Positions 1 through 9,251 of a stretch of DNA of 64,000 nt are shown in pieces (the first letter of the stretch is position 1; each line of letters opens with the position of its first letter). Both the position numbers and the translations under genes were made by a program. The DNA is taken from contig NZ_JAUSYB010000001.1 in NCBI RefSeq assembly GCF_030816505.1, positions 1,178,001 through 1,242,000 on the forward strand, written 5' to 3'. The notes under the pieces were generated by a model, which saw only the letters and a program-made list of their open reading frames with translations, had not been told where the DNA came from and searched no databases. Source of the DNA: Microbacterium sp. W4I20 (GTDB taxonomy: Bacteria; Actinomycetota; Actinomycetes; Actinomycetales; Microbacteriaceae).

Positions 1-969
1 TCGGTGAATCAGGCGCTCGGCGCGCTCGGCCGCATCCAGGAGGTGCTCGATCTGCCGACGGAGACGCAGGACGACGAGAAGATCGCCGCCGGCCTCCGCG
101 CGGCACAGCGTCCCGAGGAGTCCCCGCAAGCCGGCGACTCCGCACCCGCCATCGAGTTCCGCGACGTGCGCTTCCACTACCCCGACAACGTCGTGGCGGC
201 CCGCCTTGCGGCGGCGAAGGAAGCCAGGACCCTGCTCGCCGACGCGCACGTGGAACCGGCGGATGCCGACGCCGCGTCGCCCGCGGACCGCGAAGTCCTC
301 CGTGGAGTGTCGTTCTCCGTCGCACGAGGGACCCGGGTCGCCCTCGTCGGTCCGAGCGGTGCGGGCAAGAGCACGATCCTCTCGCTGGTCGAGCGCTTCT
401 ACGACCCGACCGGCGGGTCCATCCGACTGCACGGCCACGACGCCCGCACCTACCCGCGCGACGAGCTGCGCGCCCAGTTCGGGTACGTGGAGCAGGACGC
501 CCCCACCCTGGCCGGCACGCTCGCCGAGAATCTGCGGCTGGCCGCCCCCGATGCGTCCGACGCCGACTGCGAGCGCGTGCTGCGCGCGGTCAACCTCGGC
601 GAGGTGCTCGAGCGGAACCCTCTGGGCCTGCAGGCGCCCGTCGGCGAGGACGGCGTGATGCTCTCGGGCGGTGAGCGCCAGCGTCTCGCGATCGCGCGCG
701 CCCTGCTGACGGATGCGCCGATCCTGCTGCTCGACGAGTCGACCTCATCGCTCGACGGCGTGAACGAACAGCGAATGCGTGAGGCGATCGATGCGGTCTC
801 CACCGACCGCACGCTCGTCGTGATCGCCCACCGACTCTCGACCGTCGTCGACAGCGATCTGATCGTCGTGCTGCAGGACGGCACCGTCGTCGGCCAGGGG
901 ACCCACGCCGAACTCGTCGAGTCGACGCCGCTCTACCGCGACCTCGCGCGCCACCAGCTCCTGGCCTGA
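1..969 (+). CDS. ABC exporter, ATP-binding C-terminal part (5' end outside window)
   Basis: The reading frame is open at the window edge, so this is the C-terminal part of a longer protein, probably a fused membrane-plus-ATPase exporter. The visible part begins with a tail typical of an ABC transmembrane domain and continues into a nucleotide-binding domain. Counting from the first in-frame GTG at base 4, Walker A GPSGAGKST is near residue 116, the signature LSGGERQR near 219, and Walker B ILLLDEST with the H-loop (IAHRLS) follows. About 35 extra Ala-rich residues (roughly 62-96) interrupt the usual beta strands before Walker A, which is unusual. The substrate cannot be told. A convergent gene follows after four bases. 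Confidence 0.9.
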   Translation, partial: SVNQALGALGRIQEVLDLPTETQDDEKIAAGLRAAQRPEESPQAGDSAPAIEFRDVRFHYPDNVVAARLAAAKEARTLLADAHVEPADADAASPADREVLRGVSFSVARGTRVALVGPSGAGKSTILSLVERFYDPTGGSIRLHGHDARTYPRDELRAQFGYVEQDAPTLAGTLAENLRLAAPDASDADCERVLRAVNLGEVLERNPLGLQAPVGEDGVMLSGGERQRLAIARALLTDAPILLLDESTSSLDGVNEQRMREAIDAVSTDRTLVVIAHRLSTVVDSDLIVVLQDGTVVGQGTHAELVESTPLYRDLARHQLLA

Positions 970-973
970 GCCG

Positions 974-2131
974 TCACCCCTCGGGCACCACTGTGGCCTG
1001 CCAGGCCGTCACGTACACGGTTGCTCCCGGGATGATGTCGAGCGGCATGTCCCAGGAGAGCCGTTCCTCTCCCGGGAGCACCGCGACCCAGATGCTGCGG
1101 GCCGCGAGCTGCCCCTGCACCGAGTTCGCGTCCCATCCGATGAACGCCGACGCCGACCCGCCCGGCGGGAGGACGATCGGCGAGGCGCCGGGATCTTCAG
1201 CCATGAAGGAGCGGCCGTGCTCGACCGCCACGTCGAGCAGATGCCCGTTCTGGTCGCCGTACGCGACGTCCGGATACCCGTCGACGGTGCACGGCTCGTC
1301 CGCCACGTTCACGAGCTGCAGCAGCTGACCGCGATGCCCGGTGGCGCCGTCCGGAGGCGATGTCATGATCGTCGTGTTCGCGGCGGTGCATGCCCCATCG
1401 TCCGACGCACCCTCGGAGGGGCCGGCAGTCGGCACAGGGTCGCCCGATGCGGAGGGATCCGGAGCCACCGCTCCGCTCGGATCGGCCTCTGCCTGCGCAG
1501 CGGCCTGTTCTTCGCGCAACTGCTGCTGCATGGCGTCGGCACCGGCCTGGGCCGCGAACGGGAGAAGCACGAGGGCCACTGCGGCGACCAGTGCGACGAC
1601 GGTGAGCGACGATCTCGTGGTCGGGCCAGGCGCAGGGGACGGGTCCTCGTCCCGCATGCGCCCGGAGCGCACAGTCACCAGGGCCGGGATCCACCCCACG
1701 ACCACCGCCCACCACGTCGTCTCCGAGGTGGCGCCCATGGTGCCGATCGCGCCGCGGATTCCGAAATCGGCCGTCCCGACGATGAAGTTCCCGAGATCCA
1801 GAGCGGCACCGACGGCGAAGGACGTCAGGATCGCGGCGAGCCACGCGGTCGCGAAGACGAGTCGGCCCGCCGAAAGCCGGACGGCGAGTGCCGCGAACCC
1901 GGCGACCAGCACCGCCGCCATCAGCAGCTGCACGAGGACCGCCCACAGCACAGGGCTTCCGAAGACGCCGCGGCCCAGGGGCGTCGGAATGAGGGACGCG
2001 AGCGTGGCGAGACTCCCGCCGGCTCCGGACAGGAGATAGGCCAGCCAGCCGGAGACGAACCACAGGACGGCGAGCACCCCGCCGCCGATCAGACCGTGCC
2101 GCACGGCACCCCGCATCACACCGTGTCGCAT
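974..2131 (-). CDS. DUF4232-type membrane protein
   Basis: A 385-residue protein with about five hydrophobic segments in its N-terminal half, a Gln/Glu/Ala-rich stretch, a Pro/Ser-rich linker, and a C-terminal domain of about 150 residues. That domain resembles DUF4232, an extracytoplasmic domain of unknown function found in actinobacteria. Two cysteines in it (CTAANTTI and EPCTVDGYPD) may form a disulfide. A GTG lies 21 bases further upstream, but the ATG at 2131 is preceded by a run of six G at ribosome-binding distance, so that start was chosen. The gene is convergent with the ABC gene and lies downstream of pckG behind two hairpins. Function is unknown. Confidence 0.75.
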   Translation of the reverse strand: MRHGVMRGAVRHGLIGGGVLAVLWFVSGWLAYLLSGAGGSLATLASLIPTPLGRGVFGSPVLWAVLVQLLMAAVLVAGFAALAVRLSAGRLVFATAWLAAILTSFAVGAALDLGNFIVGTADFGIRGAIGTMGATSETTWWAVVVGWIPALVTVRSGRMRDEDPSPAPGPTTRSSLTVVALVAAVALVLLPFAAQAGADAMQQQLREEQAAAQAEADPSGAVAPDPSASGDPVPTAGPSEGASDDGACTAANTTIMTSPPDGATGHRGQLLQLVNVADEPCTVDGYPDVAYGDQNGHLLDVAVEHGRSFMAEDPGASPIVLPPGGSASAFIGWDANSVQGQLAARSIWVAVLPGEERLSWDMPLDIIPGATVYVTAWQATVVPEG

Positions 2132-2222
2132 CGCGATCCCCCCAGACAACACCGCGGACGCGCGGCTCCTTCGACCCTAGCGAAGCCGTCACCGTGCTCT
2201 GGGGATTGCCGAGACACGAAAA

Positions 2223-2285
2223 CGCGAAGGCGGGACACCGGAGACCACTCAGCCATGGGTTCGTCTCTGATGTCCCGCCTTCGCG
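2223..2285. repeat. 63-bp inverted repeat downstream of pckG
   Basis: Perfect 15-bp arms (CGCGAAGGCGGGACA at 2223-2237 and its complement at 2271-2285) flank a 33-base loop that holds a further GAGAC/GTCTC pair. Its size class matches the dispersed 61-bp palindromes elsewhere in the window, but the arm sequence is different. Confidence 0.8.
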
Positions 2286-2292
2286 GGTAAGA

Positions 2293-2318
2293 GGTGCCGG
2301 CTCCCCCGAGCCGGCACC
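2293..2318 (-). terminator. Hairpin after pckG
   Basis: An 11-bp perfect GC-rich stem (GGTGCCGGCTC with its complement) closes a four-base CCCC loop, 11 bases past the pckG stop codon. No strong T-run follows on the minus strand, so this may be a structural rather than a classical intrinsic terminator. Confidence 0.65.
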
Positions 2319-2328
2319 GGTCTGGGGG

Positions 2329-4191
2329 CTACGCCTTGGCGAGGCGGTATCGGAGGGAGGAGAGCTCGGCGCGCAGCGCCGCCGGCACCTTGTCGCCGAA
2401 GGTGTCGTAGAACGCCTCGGTGAGGTCGGCCTCGGTCTTCCAGGCCTCCGCGTCGACCGAGAACAGCTCCTCGAGGTCGGCCGCCGGAATGTCGAGACCG
2501 TCGAGGTTGAGGTCTTCGATCCGCGGCAGGCGTCCGATCGGGCTGTCGATCGCGGGCACGTCGCCCGAGATCCGGCGGATGATCCAGTCGACGACACGCG
2601 AGTTGTCGCCGAATCCGGGCCACAGGAACCGGCCGTCGTCACCGCGACGGAACCAGTTCACCTGGAAGATGCGCGGAGCACGGTCGAAGCGCAGCCCGCG
2701 GCCCACCTTCAGCCAGTGGCCGAAGTAGTCCGCCATGTTGTAGCCGCAGAACGGGAGCATCGCGAAGGGGTCGCGGCGCAGTTCGCCGACCTTGCCCTCG
2801 GCCGCCGCCGTGCGCTCGGACGAGATGTTCGAGCCGAGGAAGACGCCGTGCGTCCAGTCCGTCGCCTCGACCACGAGAGGCACGTTGCTGGCCCGGCGTC
2901 CGCCGAACAGGATGACGTCGAGCGGAACCGCCTCTTCCCAGTCCTCGGCGATCTGCGGGCACTGCGCCGCCGACACCGTGAAGCGCGAGTTCGGGTGCGC
3001 GGCAGGGCGGCCGGAGTCCGGCGTCCAGTCGTTGCCCTCCCAGTCGATGAGGTTCGCGGGAGCGTGATCGGTCAGACCCTCCCACCAGACGTCGCCGTCC
3101 GGGCGGAGCGCCACGTTGGTGAAGATGGTGTTGCCCCACAGGGTCTCGACCGCGGTGACGTTGGTCGACTCGCCCGTGCCGGGCGCGACACCGAAGAAGC
3201 CGGCCTCGGGGTTGATCGCCCACATGCGGCCGTCCTCCCCCGGGCGGATCCACGCGATGTCGTCGCCGAGCGTCTCGACCTTCCAGCCGGGAATGGTCGG
3301 CCGCAGCATCGCGAGGTTGGTCTTGCCGCACGCCGAGGGGAATGCGGCGGCCACGTGGTAGGCCTTGCCCTGCGGGTCGATCACGCGGATGAGCAGCATG
3401 TGCTCGGCGAGCCAGCCCTCGTCACGGGCGATCACCGAGGCGATGCGCAGCGCGAAGCACTTCTTCGCGAGGATCGCGTTGCCGCCGTAGCCGGAGCCGA
3501 AGGAGTACACCTCGAGCGTCTCGGGGAAGTGCACGATGTACTTCTCGTCGTTGCACGGCCATTCGACGTCCGGCTCGCCGGCGCCCAGCGGCGCACCGAC
3601 GGTGTGGACGGTCTTGACCCAGTGCGCGCCCTCGGCGATCTGCCGCGTGACGGCGTCGCCGATGCGGGTCATGATGCCGATGGATGCCACGGCGTAGGCG
3701 CTGTCGGTGACCTGCACTCCGATGTGGGAGAGCGGGCCGCCGATCGGGCCCATCGAGAACGGCACGACGTACATCGTGCGGCCGCGCATGGAACCCTCGA
3801 AGATCCCGTCCATCTTGGCGTGCATCTCGGCGGGGTCGGCCCAGTTGTTCGTGGGTCCGGCATCCTCTTCGCGCTCGGAGGCGATGTAGGTGCGTCCCTC
3901 GGTGCGGGCGACATCGCTCGGGTGCGAACGGGCGAGGTAGGAGCCGGGACGCCACTCGGGATTCAGCTTGATGAGCTTGCCCTCGTCGACCAGGCCGCGC
4001 AGCAGCCAGTCGTTCTCGGCACGCGAGCCGTCGACCCAGTGCACCGACTCGGGCTGGGTGAGGGCGCGGATCTCTTCGACCCAGGCGGCCAGCTCGGCCA
4101 TCGCGGGAGTGTCATACGTCGGTGCCGCACCGAACGTGCGCGTCGGTGCGACGGGAGACGTGCGGGGGGTGATGACTTCGGCCATGGCCAT
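2329..4191 (-). CDS. pckG: Phosphoenolpyruvate carboxykinase (GTP)
   Basis: A 620-residue cytosolic enzyme converting oxaloacetate and GTP to phosphoenolpyruvate, the committed step of gluconeogenesis. The length is normal for the GTP-dependent family. The kinase P-loop FPSACGKTN contains the reactive Cys of GTP-type enzymes, and the family blocks [13 protein letters not shown] and FLWPGFGDN are present. The start at 4191 has AAAGGAG five bases upstream; a second in-frame ATG lies two codons on. It is divergent from a RamB/ScfR-like regulator, and the shared 109-base intergenic region carries direct repeats. Growth on aromatic compounds, which yields acetyl-CoA and succinyl-CoA, would need this enzyme. 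Confidence 0.97.
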   Translation of the reverse strand: MAMAEVITPRTSPVAPTRTFGAAPTYDTPAMAELAAWVEEIRALTQPESVHWVDGSRAENDWLLRGLVDEGKLIKLNPEWRPGSYLARSHPSDVARTEGRTYIASEREEDAGPTNNWADPAEMHAKMDGIFEGSMRGRTMYVVPFSMGPIGGPLSHIGVQVTDSAYAVASIGIMTRIGDAVTRQIAEGAHWVKTVHTVGAPLGAGEPDVEWPCNDEKYIVHFPETLEVYSFGSGYGGNAILAKKCFALRIASVIARDEGWLAEHMLLIRVIDPQGKAYHVAAAFPSACGKTNLAMLRPTIPGWKVETLGDDIAWIRPGEDGRMWAINPEAGFFGVAPGTGESTNVTAVETLWGNTIFTNVALRPDGDVWWEGLTDHAPANLIDWEGNDWTPDSGRPAAHPNSRFTVSAAQCPQIAEDWEEAVPLDVILFGGRRASNVPLVVEATDWTHGVFLGSNISSERTAAAEGKVGELRRDPFAMLPFCGYNMADYFGHWLKVGRGLRFDRAPRIFQVNWFRRGDDGRFLWPGFGDNSRVVDWIIRRISGDVPAIDSPIGRLPRIEDLNLDGLDIPAADLEELFSVDAEAWKTEADLTEAFYDTFGDKVPAALRAELSSLRYRLAKA

Positions 4192-4236
4192 GACTGCTCC
4201 TTTGAAGTGTGGGGCGTTGAACCCATCTTCTTAGGG

Positions 4237-4284
4237 ATCGGTCGGTACTTTCCGGAATATCGGTCGGTAAGAATTTCGATTCTT
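4237..4284. promoter_or_regulatory. Operator-like repeats between pckG and its divergent regulator
   Basis: An 11-base direct repeat ATCGGTCGGTA occurs at 4237-4247 and 4259-4269, 22 bases apart (two helical turns). The 8-bp palindrome TTCCGGAA lies between them at 4250-4257. The second copy runs into the stem AAGAAT-TTCG-ATTCTT (4269-4284). The repeat differs by one base from half of the PaaR-like site at 30843-30853. Which regulator binds here is inference. Confidence 0.6.
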
Positions 4285-4288
4285 TCGT

Positions 4289-4294
4289 TAGACT
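4289..4294 (+). promoter_or_regulatory. Leaderless -10 element TAGACT
   Basis: TAGACT ends exactly six bases before the ATG at 4301. This is the spacing expected when transcription starts at the start codon. Confidence 0.6.
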
Positions 4295-4300
4295 CAAGGA

Positions 4301-5743
4301 ATGGCGTCCTCCGGCATTCACCTCACGACTCTCGGCCACCGCATCCGTCATCACCGACAGGAGAGCGGCTTCACCCTCGACGAACTCGGCGCCCTCGTCG
4401 GCGTCGCGGGTTCGCAGCTGAGCCTCATCGAGAACGGCAAGCGCGAGCCGAAGCTGTCACTGCTGCAGGCGATCGCGCAGGCCACCGGCACCCAGGTGAC
4501 CGACCTCATCTCCGGTGAGCCGCCGAACCGTCGCGCCGCGCTGGAGATCGAACTCGAGCGCGCGCAGGAGAGCCCGGTCTTCCGCCAGCTCGGCATCGCC
4601 CCGATCCGCGTCACGAAGGGCACCAGCGACGAGACGATCGAGTCGGTCCTCGGCCTGCACCGCGAACTGCAGCGACGCGAGCGCGAGGCCATCGCCACCC
4701 CGGAGGAAGCACGTCGCGGCAACACCGAACTGCGCCTGCGGATGCGCGCGCAGAACAACTACCTGCCCGAGATCGACAAGCTCGCCGAGAAGCAGCTCAA
4801 GTCGGCGGGCCACGTGCAGGGCGCACTCACACACCGCACCGTGAGCATCATGGCCGAGAAGCTCGGTTTCGAGCTGATCTACGTCAACGACCTGCCGCAC
4901 TCCACGCGCTCGGTCACCGATCTCGAGAACGGCCGCATCTACCTGCCGCCCGCCTCCATCCCCGGCGGACACGGCCTGCGCTCGATGGCGCTGCAGGCGA
5001 TGGCGCACCGACTGCTCGGGCACACCCCGCCCACCGACTACGCGGACTTCCTGCAGCAGCGCCTGGAGATCAACTACTTCGCCGCCTCCTGCCTGATGCC
5101 GGAGACGGCATCGGTCGCCTTCCTGCAGCAGGCGAAGAAAGACCGCAACCTCGCTGTGGAGGACTTCCGCGATGCGTTCGGGGTGACGCACGAGGCGGCC
5201 GGGATGCGGATGACCAACCTCGTGACGCAGCACCTGGGCATGCCCCTGCACTTCCTCCGCGTCGATGCCACCGGCGCGATCACCCGCGTCTACGAGAACG
5301 ACGACCTGCCGCTGCCGATGGACGTCACCGGCGCGGTCGAGGGTCAGCGGGTGTGCCGCAAGTTCCAAGCGCGAGCCGCCTTCACGCAGCAGAACCGCAC
5401 CACCGAGCACCACCAGTACACCGACACCCCCTCCGGGACGTTCTGGTGCGCGACGCAGACCGGTTCGTCGAGCGACGGCGAGTTCTCGATCACGGTCGGC
5501 GTGCCCTTCGACGACGCGCGGTGGTGGCGCGGCCGTGAGACGAGCGACCGCGCCGTGTCGACCTGCCCGGACGAGGCCTGCTGCCGGCGCCCCTCGAGCG
5601 ACCTGACGGAGCGCTGGAGCGGCAAGGCCTGGCCGAGCGCCCGCGTGCACACGCACATGTTCTCGCCGCTCCCCCGCGGCGCCTTCCCCGGCGTCGACGA
5701 CAACGAGGTGTACAACTTCCTCGGGCGGCACGCCGACGAGTGA
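4301..5743 (+). CDS. RamB/ScfR-like transcriptional regulator (XRE plus M78-like domain)
   Basis: A 480-residue regulator of the RamB/ScfR type, which in actinobacteria senses acetate or short-chain acyl-CoA status and controls carbon metabolism genes. Residues about 10-65 are an XRE helix-turn-helix. Residues about 150-300 resemble the ImmA/IrrE (M78) domain. The C-terminal part is the family-specific domain with a Cys-rich stretch (STCPDEACCRR) and an HTHMFSPLPRGAFPG block. The zinc-peptidase HExxH appears degenerate here (AHRLLGH), so peptidase activity is doubtful. It is divergent from pckG and probably regulates it, itself, or both; that is inference. Confidence 0.85.
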   Translation: MASSGIHLTTLGHRIRHHRQESGFTLDELGALVGVAGSQLSLIENGKREPKLSLLQAIAQATGTQVTDLISGEPPNRRAALEIELERAQESPVFRQLGIAPIRVTKGTSDETIESVLGLHRELQRREREAIATPEEARRGNTELRLRMRAQNNYLPEIDKLAEKQLKSAGHVQGALTHRTVSIMAEKLGFELIYVNDLPHSTRSVTDLENGRIYLPPASIPGGHGLRSMALQAMAHRLLGHTPPTDYADFLQQRLEINYFAASCLMPETASVAFLQQAKKDRNLAVEDFRDAFGVTHEAAGMRMTNLVTQHLGMPLHFLRVDATGAITRVYENDDLPLPMDVTGAVEGQRVCRKFQARAAFTQQNRTTEHHQYTDTPSGTFWCATQTGSSSDGEFSITVGVPFDDARWWRGRETSDRAVSTCPDEACCRRPSSDLTERWSGKAWPSARVHTHMFSPLPRGAFPGVDDNEVYNFLGRHADE

Positions 5744-5750
5744 GGTCCGC

Positions 5751-6797
5751 TCAGCTCGAGAGGAACTCGTCGAAGCGGGCGAGCGCCTCGGCGACGGCCT
5801 CCGGATCGGCGGGCGCCGCGAAGTACTCGGGCGGCACTCCCCTGCTCGCGGTCGCGTGCATCCAGCATCCGATCACCCGGCCGTCCTCGACGAGAGTGGC
5901 CCGGACCATGCCGTTCTTGCCCGGTCCCACGGACGCCAGGTTCTCGGGCGCACAGACCGTCGTCCGGTCGGCGTACGAGAGGTAGTACTCGTCGAAGGCT
6001 CCCAGAGCCAGGACGGATGCCGCACCGGCAGCCCGGCGAGCACGGTCGGGCACGAGGAAGAGCCCATCCGCGACCTCGGTCACCCGTCCGGCGGCGCGCT
6101 CCCGCGCCTCGCGCGCCTGACCGAGCGTGAGTCCTGACCACCACGCGAAGTCGGCGACACCCGCGGGGCCGTGTCCGGTGACGTACCGCACGAAGAGCTC
6201 GGCGAGCGGGTCGTCGGGCTGCGCGTGCTCGCGGATGTGGTCCGCCACCAGGACGAAGCGCTGCTCGCGCGTCACTCCGTCTCGGGCGACGACGGGGCCC
6301 TGGCAGATGAGCCCGTCGATCGTCAGCACGAACAGCAGGTGCAGCCCGCGCTGACCGGTCGGATCGATGCCGACGTCCTCGAGGGTCTCGAAGATCTCCG
6401 CGCGCGTACGGCCGCCGTCGTGCAGCGCGGGGGTCAGAGCCCGCACCGCGCGGGCGACCATGTCGTCGTCGATGCCGAGGTCGCGGTGCCGGCCCGCCGC
6501 CTGCTGCCGCTGCCGGGCGGCCGTGACCGAGAGCACCCAGCCGAGGTCGCGCGCCGGGATGGTGTGCAGCGTGCCGCGCATCGGCCACGCCCGCACGATG
6601 TCCCCCGCGTCGAACGCCCGGTCCAGGTCGCTGAGACCCGGCCGGCCCCGCGTGCGGGAGGCGAGCGCCCATCGCCCCGCGGTGAAGTCCTGGCTCTGCA
6701 CCGCGAGCATGTGCTGCGCGGCATCCGACACCGTGCGCGCCGGCGCGGTGAGACGGTGGGATCGCAGACGCTCGGCCAGCAGGGTCGCGGTCTTCAT
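5751..6797 (-). CDS. Winged-helix DNA glycosylase-like protein (AlkZ/YcaQ, HTH_42 family)
   Basis: A 348-residue protein of the HTH_42 family, whose characterised members (AlkZ, AlkX/YcaQ) are DNA glycosylases acting on interstrand crosslinks or bulky lesions. An early AVQSQDF motif fits the Q-x-Q active-site signature of the AlkX branch. The WPMRGTLHTI block and a FDEYYLSY segment in the C-terminal half are typical of actinobacterial members. The reading frame extends 12 codons upstream, but the ATG at 6797 with GGGGG before it is preferred. It converges with the regulator at 5743 and is followed upstream by gapB on the same strand. Glycosylase activity is inferred from family membership only. 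Confidence 0.75.
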   Translation of the reverse strand: MKTATLLAERLRSHRLTAPARTVSDAAQHMLAVQSQDFTAGRWALASRTRGRPGLSDLDRAFDAGDIVRAWPMRGTLHTIPARDLGWVLSVTAARQRQQAAGRHRDLGIDDDMVARAVRALTPALHDGGRTRAEIFETLEDVGIDPTGQRGLHLLFVLTIDGLICQGPVVARDGVTREQRFVLVADHIREHAQPDDPLAELFVRYVTGHGPAGVADFAWWSGLTLGQAREARERAAGRVTEVADGLFLVPDRARRAAGAASVLALGAFDEYYLSYADRTTVCAPENLASVGPGKNGMVRATLVEDGRVIGCWMHATASRGVPPEYFAAPADPEAVAEALARFDEFLSS

Positions 6798-6842
6798 GCC
6801 CCCATCATGCCGGTCGCGACCGACATGGTGCACTCGCGCACG

Positions 6843-8291
6843 TCAGGCGTACAGAGTCACCTCGCGGCGCGCGGGGAGCACGACGGGATGAGAGCCGGCC
6901 ATGACCTCGAGCACGCGGATCACCTGGCACGAGTACCCGTACTCGTTGTCGTACCAGACGTAGAGCACGACATCGCGGTCGTTCGCGATCGTGGCCAGAC
7001 CGTCGACGATGCCGGCGCGGTGCGATCCGACGAAATCGGTGGACACGACCTCGGGGCTCTCGACGTAGTCGATCTGCTGGCGCAGCTTCGAGTGCAGCGA
7101 GACGCGCCTCAGGTAGTCGTTGAGCTCGTCCTTGACGGCCGGGCGCTCGAGGCTGAGGTGCAGGACCGCGAGCGACACGTCGGGGGTGGGCACCCGGATG
7201 GCGGAACCCGTGAGCTTGCCCTCCAGCTCCGGCAGCGCACGGGCCACTGCCTTCGCCGCGCCGGTCTCGGTGATGACCATGTTCAGCACGGCGGAGCGGC
7301 CGCGACGGTCGCCGCTGTGGAAGTTGTCGATGAGGTTCTGGTCGTTGGTGAACGAATGCACCGTCTCGACGTGGCCGCGGGCGATGCCGTACGCCTCGTC
7401 GATCGCCTTCAGCACGGGCGTGATCGCGTTGGTCGTGCAGGATGCCGCGGTGATGATGCGGTCGTCGGGTCCGATGGTCGAGTCGTTGATGCCGTGCACG
7501 ATGTTCTTCAGCGCGCCCTTGCCCGGAGCCGTGAGCAGCACACGGGCGACTCCGGTCGACTCCAGATGACGGCTGAGCCCGGCCTCATCGCGCCAGCGGC
7601 CGGTGTTGTCGACCACGATCGCGTCATGGATCCCGTAGGACGTGTAGTCGATGGATGCTGGGTCGTCGGAGTAGATCACCTGGATGCGGGTGCCGTTGGC
7701 GATGATCTGCGAAGCCTCCTCGTCGACCGTCACGGATCCGGCGAACCGGCCGTGCACGGAATCGCGCAGCAGCAGCGATGCGCGCTTGGTGAGGTCGTCG
7801 TCCGATCCGCGGCGCACGACGATCGCGCGCAGTCGCAGACCGCTGCCGCCGCCCGTGTGAGCGATCAGGATGCGGGCGAGCAGACGCCCGATCCGCCCGA
7901 AGCCGTAGAGCACGACGTCGGTGGGTGCGGCGGCCACGGCGCCCACCGCGGGCGCGAGCGCCTGCGCGAGATACGCGTCGAGGGACTCGCCGCTCTCGGC
8001 ATGTCCGGAGACCAGCCGCGCCACGTCGAGAGATGAGGCGCCGGGGGCCAGGGCGTGAACGGCTTCGAGAACCGCAAGGGTGTCGTCGAGCGCGAGCTGC
8101 TCGTGGCCCAGCTGGGCGACACGCTCGTGCACCTCGACGAGCCCCGTGGCGGAGAGCCCGAGCAGCCGGTGACCGTGGAGCGAGGTCACCACGTCGTTGT
8201 CGCGGCGGAGCGCGCCGATGAGCGGGATCATCCGCTCGGCCAGCTCCTCCCGTGCCGTCCAGTCGTCGAGGGGTGCGCCGGAATCGTTCAT
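6843..8291 (-). CDS. gapB: Glyceraldehyde-3-phosphate dehydrogenase, long GapB type
   Basis: A 482-residue GAPDH. The Rossmann fold begins near residue 124 (LYGFGRIGR), and the catalytic cysteine lies in ASCTTNAITP. About 120 extra mostly helical residues precede the catalytic part, matching the length of Corynebacterium GapB (about 480 residues), which works mainly in the gluconeogenic direction. Standard glycolytic GAPDH is about 335 residues. The start at 8291 has AAGGA five bases upstream; the reading frame runs another 39 codons upstream without support. Proximity to pckG fits a gluconeogenic role. Cofactor preference cannot be read from the sequence. Confidence 0.88.
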   Translation of the reverse strand: MNDSGAPLDDWTAREELAERMIPLIGALRRDNDVVTSLHGHRLLGLSATGLVEVHERVAQLGHEQLALDDTLAVLEAVHALAPGASSLDVARLVSGHAESGESLDAYLAQALAPAVGAVAAAPTDVVLYGFGRIGRLLARILIAHTGGGSGLRLRAIVVRRGSDDDLTKRASLLLRDSVHGRFAGSVTVDEEASQIIANGTRIQVIYSDDPASIDYTSYGIHDAIVVDNTGRWRDEAGLSRHLESTGVARVLLTAPGKGALKNIVHGINDSTIGPDDRIITAASCTTNAITPVLKAIDEAYGIARGHVETVHSFTNDQNLIDNFHSGDRRGRSAVLNMVITETGAAKAVARALPELEGKLTGSAIRVPTPDVSLAVLHLSLERPAVKDELNDYLRRVSLHSKLRQQIDYVESPEVVSTDFVGSHRAGIVDGLATIANDRDVVLYVWYDNEYGYSCQVIRVLEVMAGSHPVVLPARREVTLYA

Positions 8292-8510
8292 CTGCGTCCT
8301 TGCATGTGTGAGCGCGCCGAGATCTCCGGCGCGCGAGCTTGCCGGTGAGGTTCGGGGGATACCACCAGCGTACGCGCCGCGAGGTGCGGCATCCGAATCG
8401 CGGGTCATTCGCCGCCGCCATCACCGCCGCCGAGCGGTTCACCGGCCGGTCAGGGAATCCTGCAAGCATCGAACACGTTCTCCCCGTCGAACCTCTCGAA
8501 AGGCACGCCC

Positions 8511-8882
8511 ATGTCGGACCGCACCCGCCCGTCGGCGTGGCCGCCCCTCCTCATCGCGATCGCACTCGAGGTCTCGGCGACTCTCGCTCTGCGCGCAGCC
8601 GAGGGCTTCACGCATCCGTTCTGGCTCATCGTGGTCGTGATCGGTTACAGCGGTTCGCTCTGGCTGCTGTCGATCGTCCTGGACCGCGGGATGCCGGTGG
8701 GTGTGGCCTACGGCATCTGGTCGGCGATCGGTGTGGTGCTGACTGCCGTGCTCGGCACCGTCCTGTTCGGCGAGACTCTCGGCGCCGTGCAGATCCTCGG
8801 GGTCGGCGTGATCGTGGTCGGCGTGCTACTGGTCGAGCTGGGATCCCATAAACGGGAGCCGGTAGTCGAGGTCGCGTCATGA
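8511..8882 (+). CDS. SMR-family efflux protein, first subunit
   Basis: A 123-residue, four-helix small multidrug resistance protein. The membrane-embedded glutamate that binds proton and cation is present in helix 1 (IALEVSATLALRAAEGF), and the family block GVAYGIWSAIGV follows. It overlaps the next SMR gene by four bases (ATGA), so the two are probably translated together and form a heterodimer, as in EbrAB or NepAB. A 14-residue cytoplasmic N-terminus and a charged C-terminal tail distinguish it from its partner. AAAGG lies upstream of the ATG. Substrate is unknown (quaternary cations or guanidinium-like compounds are typical of the family). Confidence 0.88.
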   Translation: MSDRTRPSAWPPLLIAIALEVSATLALRAAEGFTHPFWLIVVVIGYSGSLWLLSIVLDRGMPVGVAYGIWSAIGVVLTAVLGTVLFGETLGAVQILGVGVIVVGVLLVELGSHKREPVVEVAS

Positions 8883-9202
8883 CGTGGCTGCTGCTCGCCC
8901 TAGCGATCGCGAGCGAGGTCACCGCGACTCTCAGCCTCCGCGCCTCGGAGGGTCTGCGCCGCAGGCGGTGGATCCCCGTGATCGTCGTCGGCTACCTCGC
9001 CGCCTTCACACTGCTGGGCACGATCCTCGCCCTGGGGATGCCGGTCGGTGTCGCGTACGGCATCTGGGCCGCCGCCGGCGTCGCCCTCACCGCCGTGCTC
9101 GGTCGGCTGATCTTCAAGGACCACTTCTCGCTGCTGATGGGCATCGGGGTGGCGCTCATCGCCGCCGGCGTCGCGATGATCGAGTTCGGCGGCGGGCACT
9201 GA
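8879..9202 (+). CDS. SMR-family efflux protein, second subunit
   Basis: A 107-residue partner of the preceding gene with the same four-helix plan. The conserved glutamate is in IASEVTATLSLRASEG, and MPVGVAYGIWAAAGV is shared with the partner. The N-terminus is short, and the C-terminus ends soon after helix 4. The charge pattern at the ends differs from the first subunit, as expected of antiparallel heterodimers. The start codon overlaps the stop of the first gene. It is convergent with the SDR gene, with about 50 bases between the stops. Confidence 0.88.
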   Translation: MTWLLLALAIASEVTATLSLRASEGLRRRRWIPVIVVGYLAAFTLLGTILALGMPVGVAYGIWAAAGVALTAVLGRLIFKDHFSLLMGIGVALIAAGVAMIEFGGGH

Positions 9203-9251
9203 GAAGCGAGAACTCGGCTCCTCGGAGATCCGTGCGTCAGCGCTCGGCGGG

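Noticed and set aside
4990..5110. Active zinc peptidase site in the RamB/ScfR-like regulator
   Set aside because: The region aligns with the M78 domain but lacks a clean HExxH (AHRLLGH instead), so peptidase activity was not claimed.
8292..8510. Possible guanidine riboswitch before the SMR gene pair
   Set aside because: SMR pairs are often under guanidine riboswitches, but the conserved ACGR-type pieces were not found in this leader.
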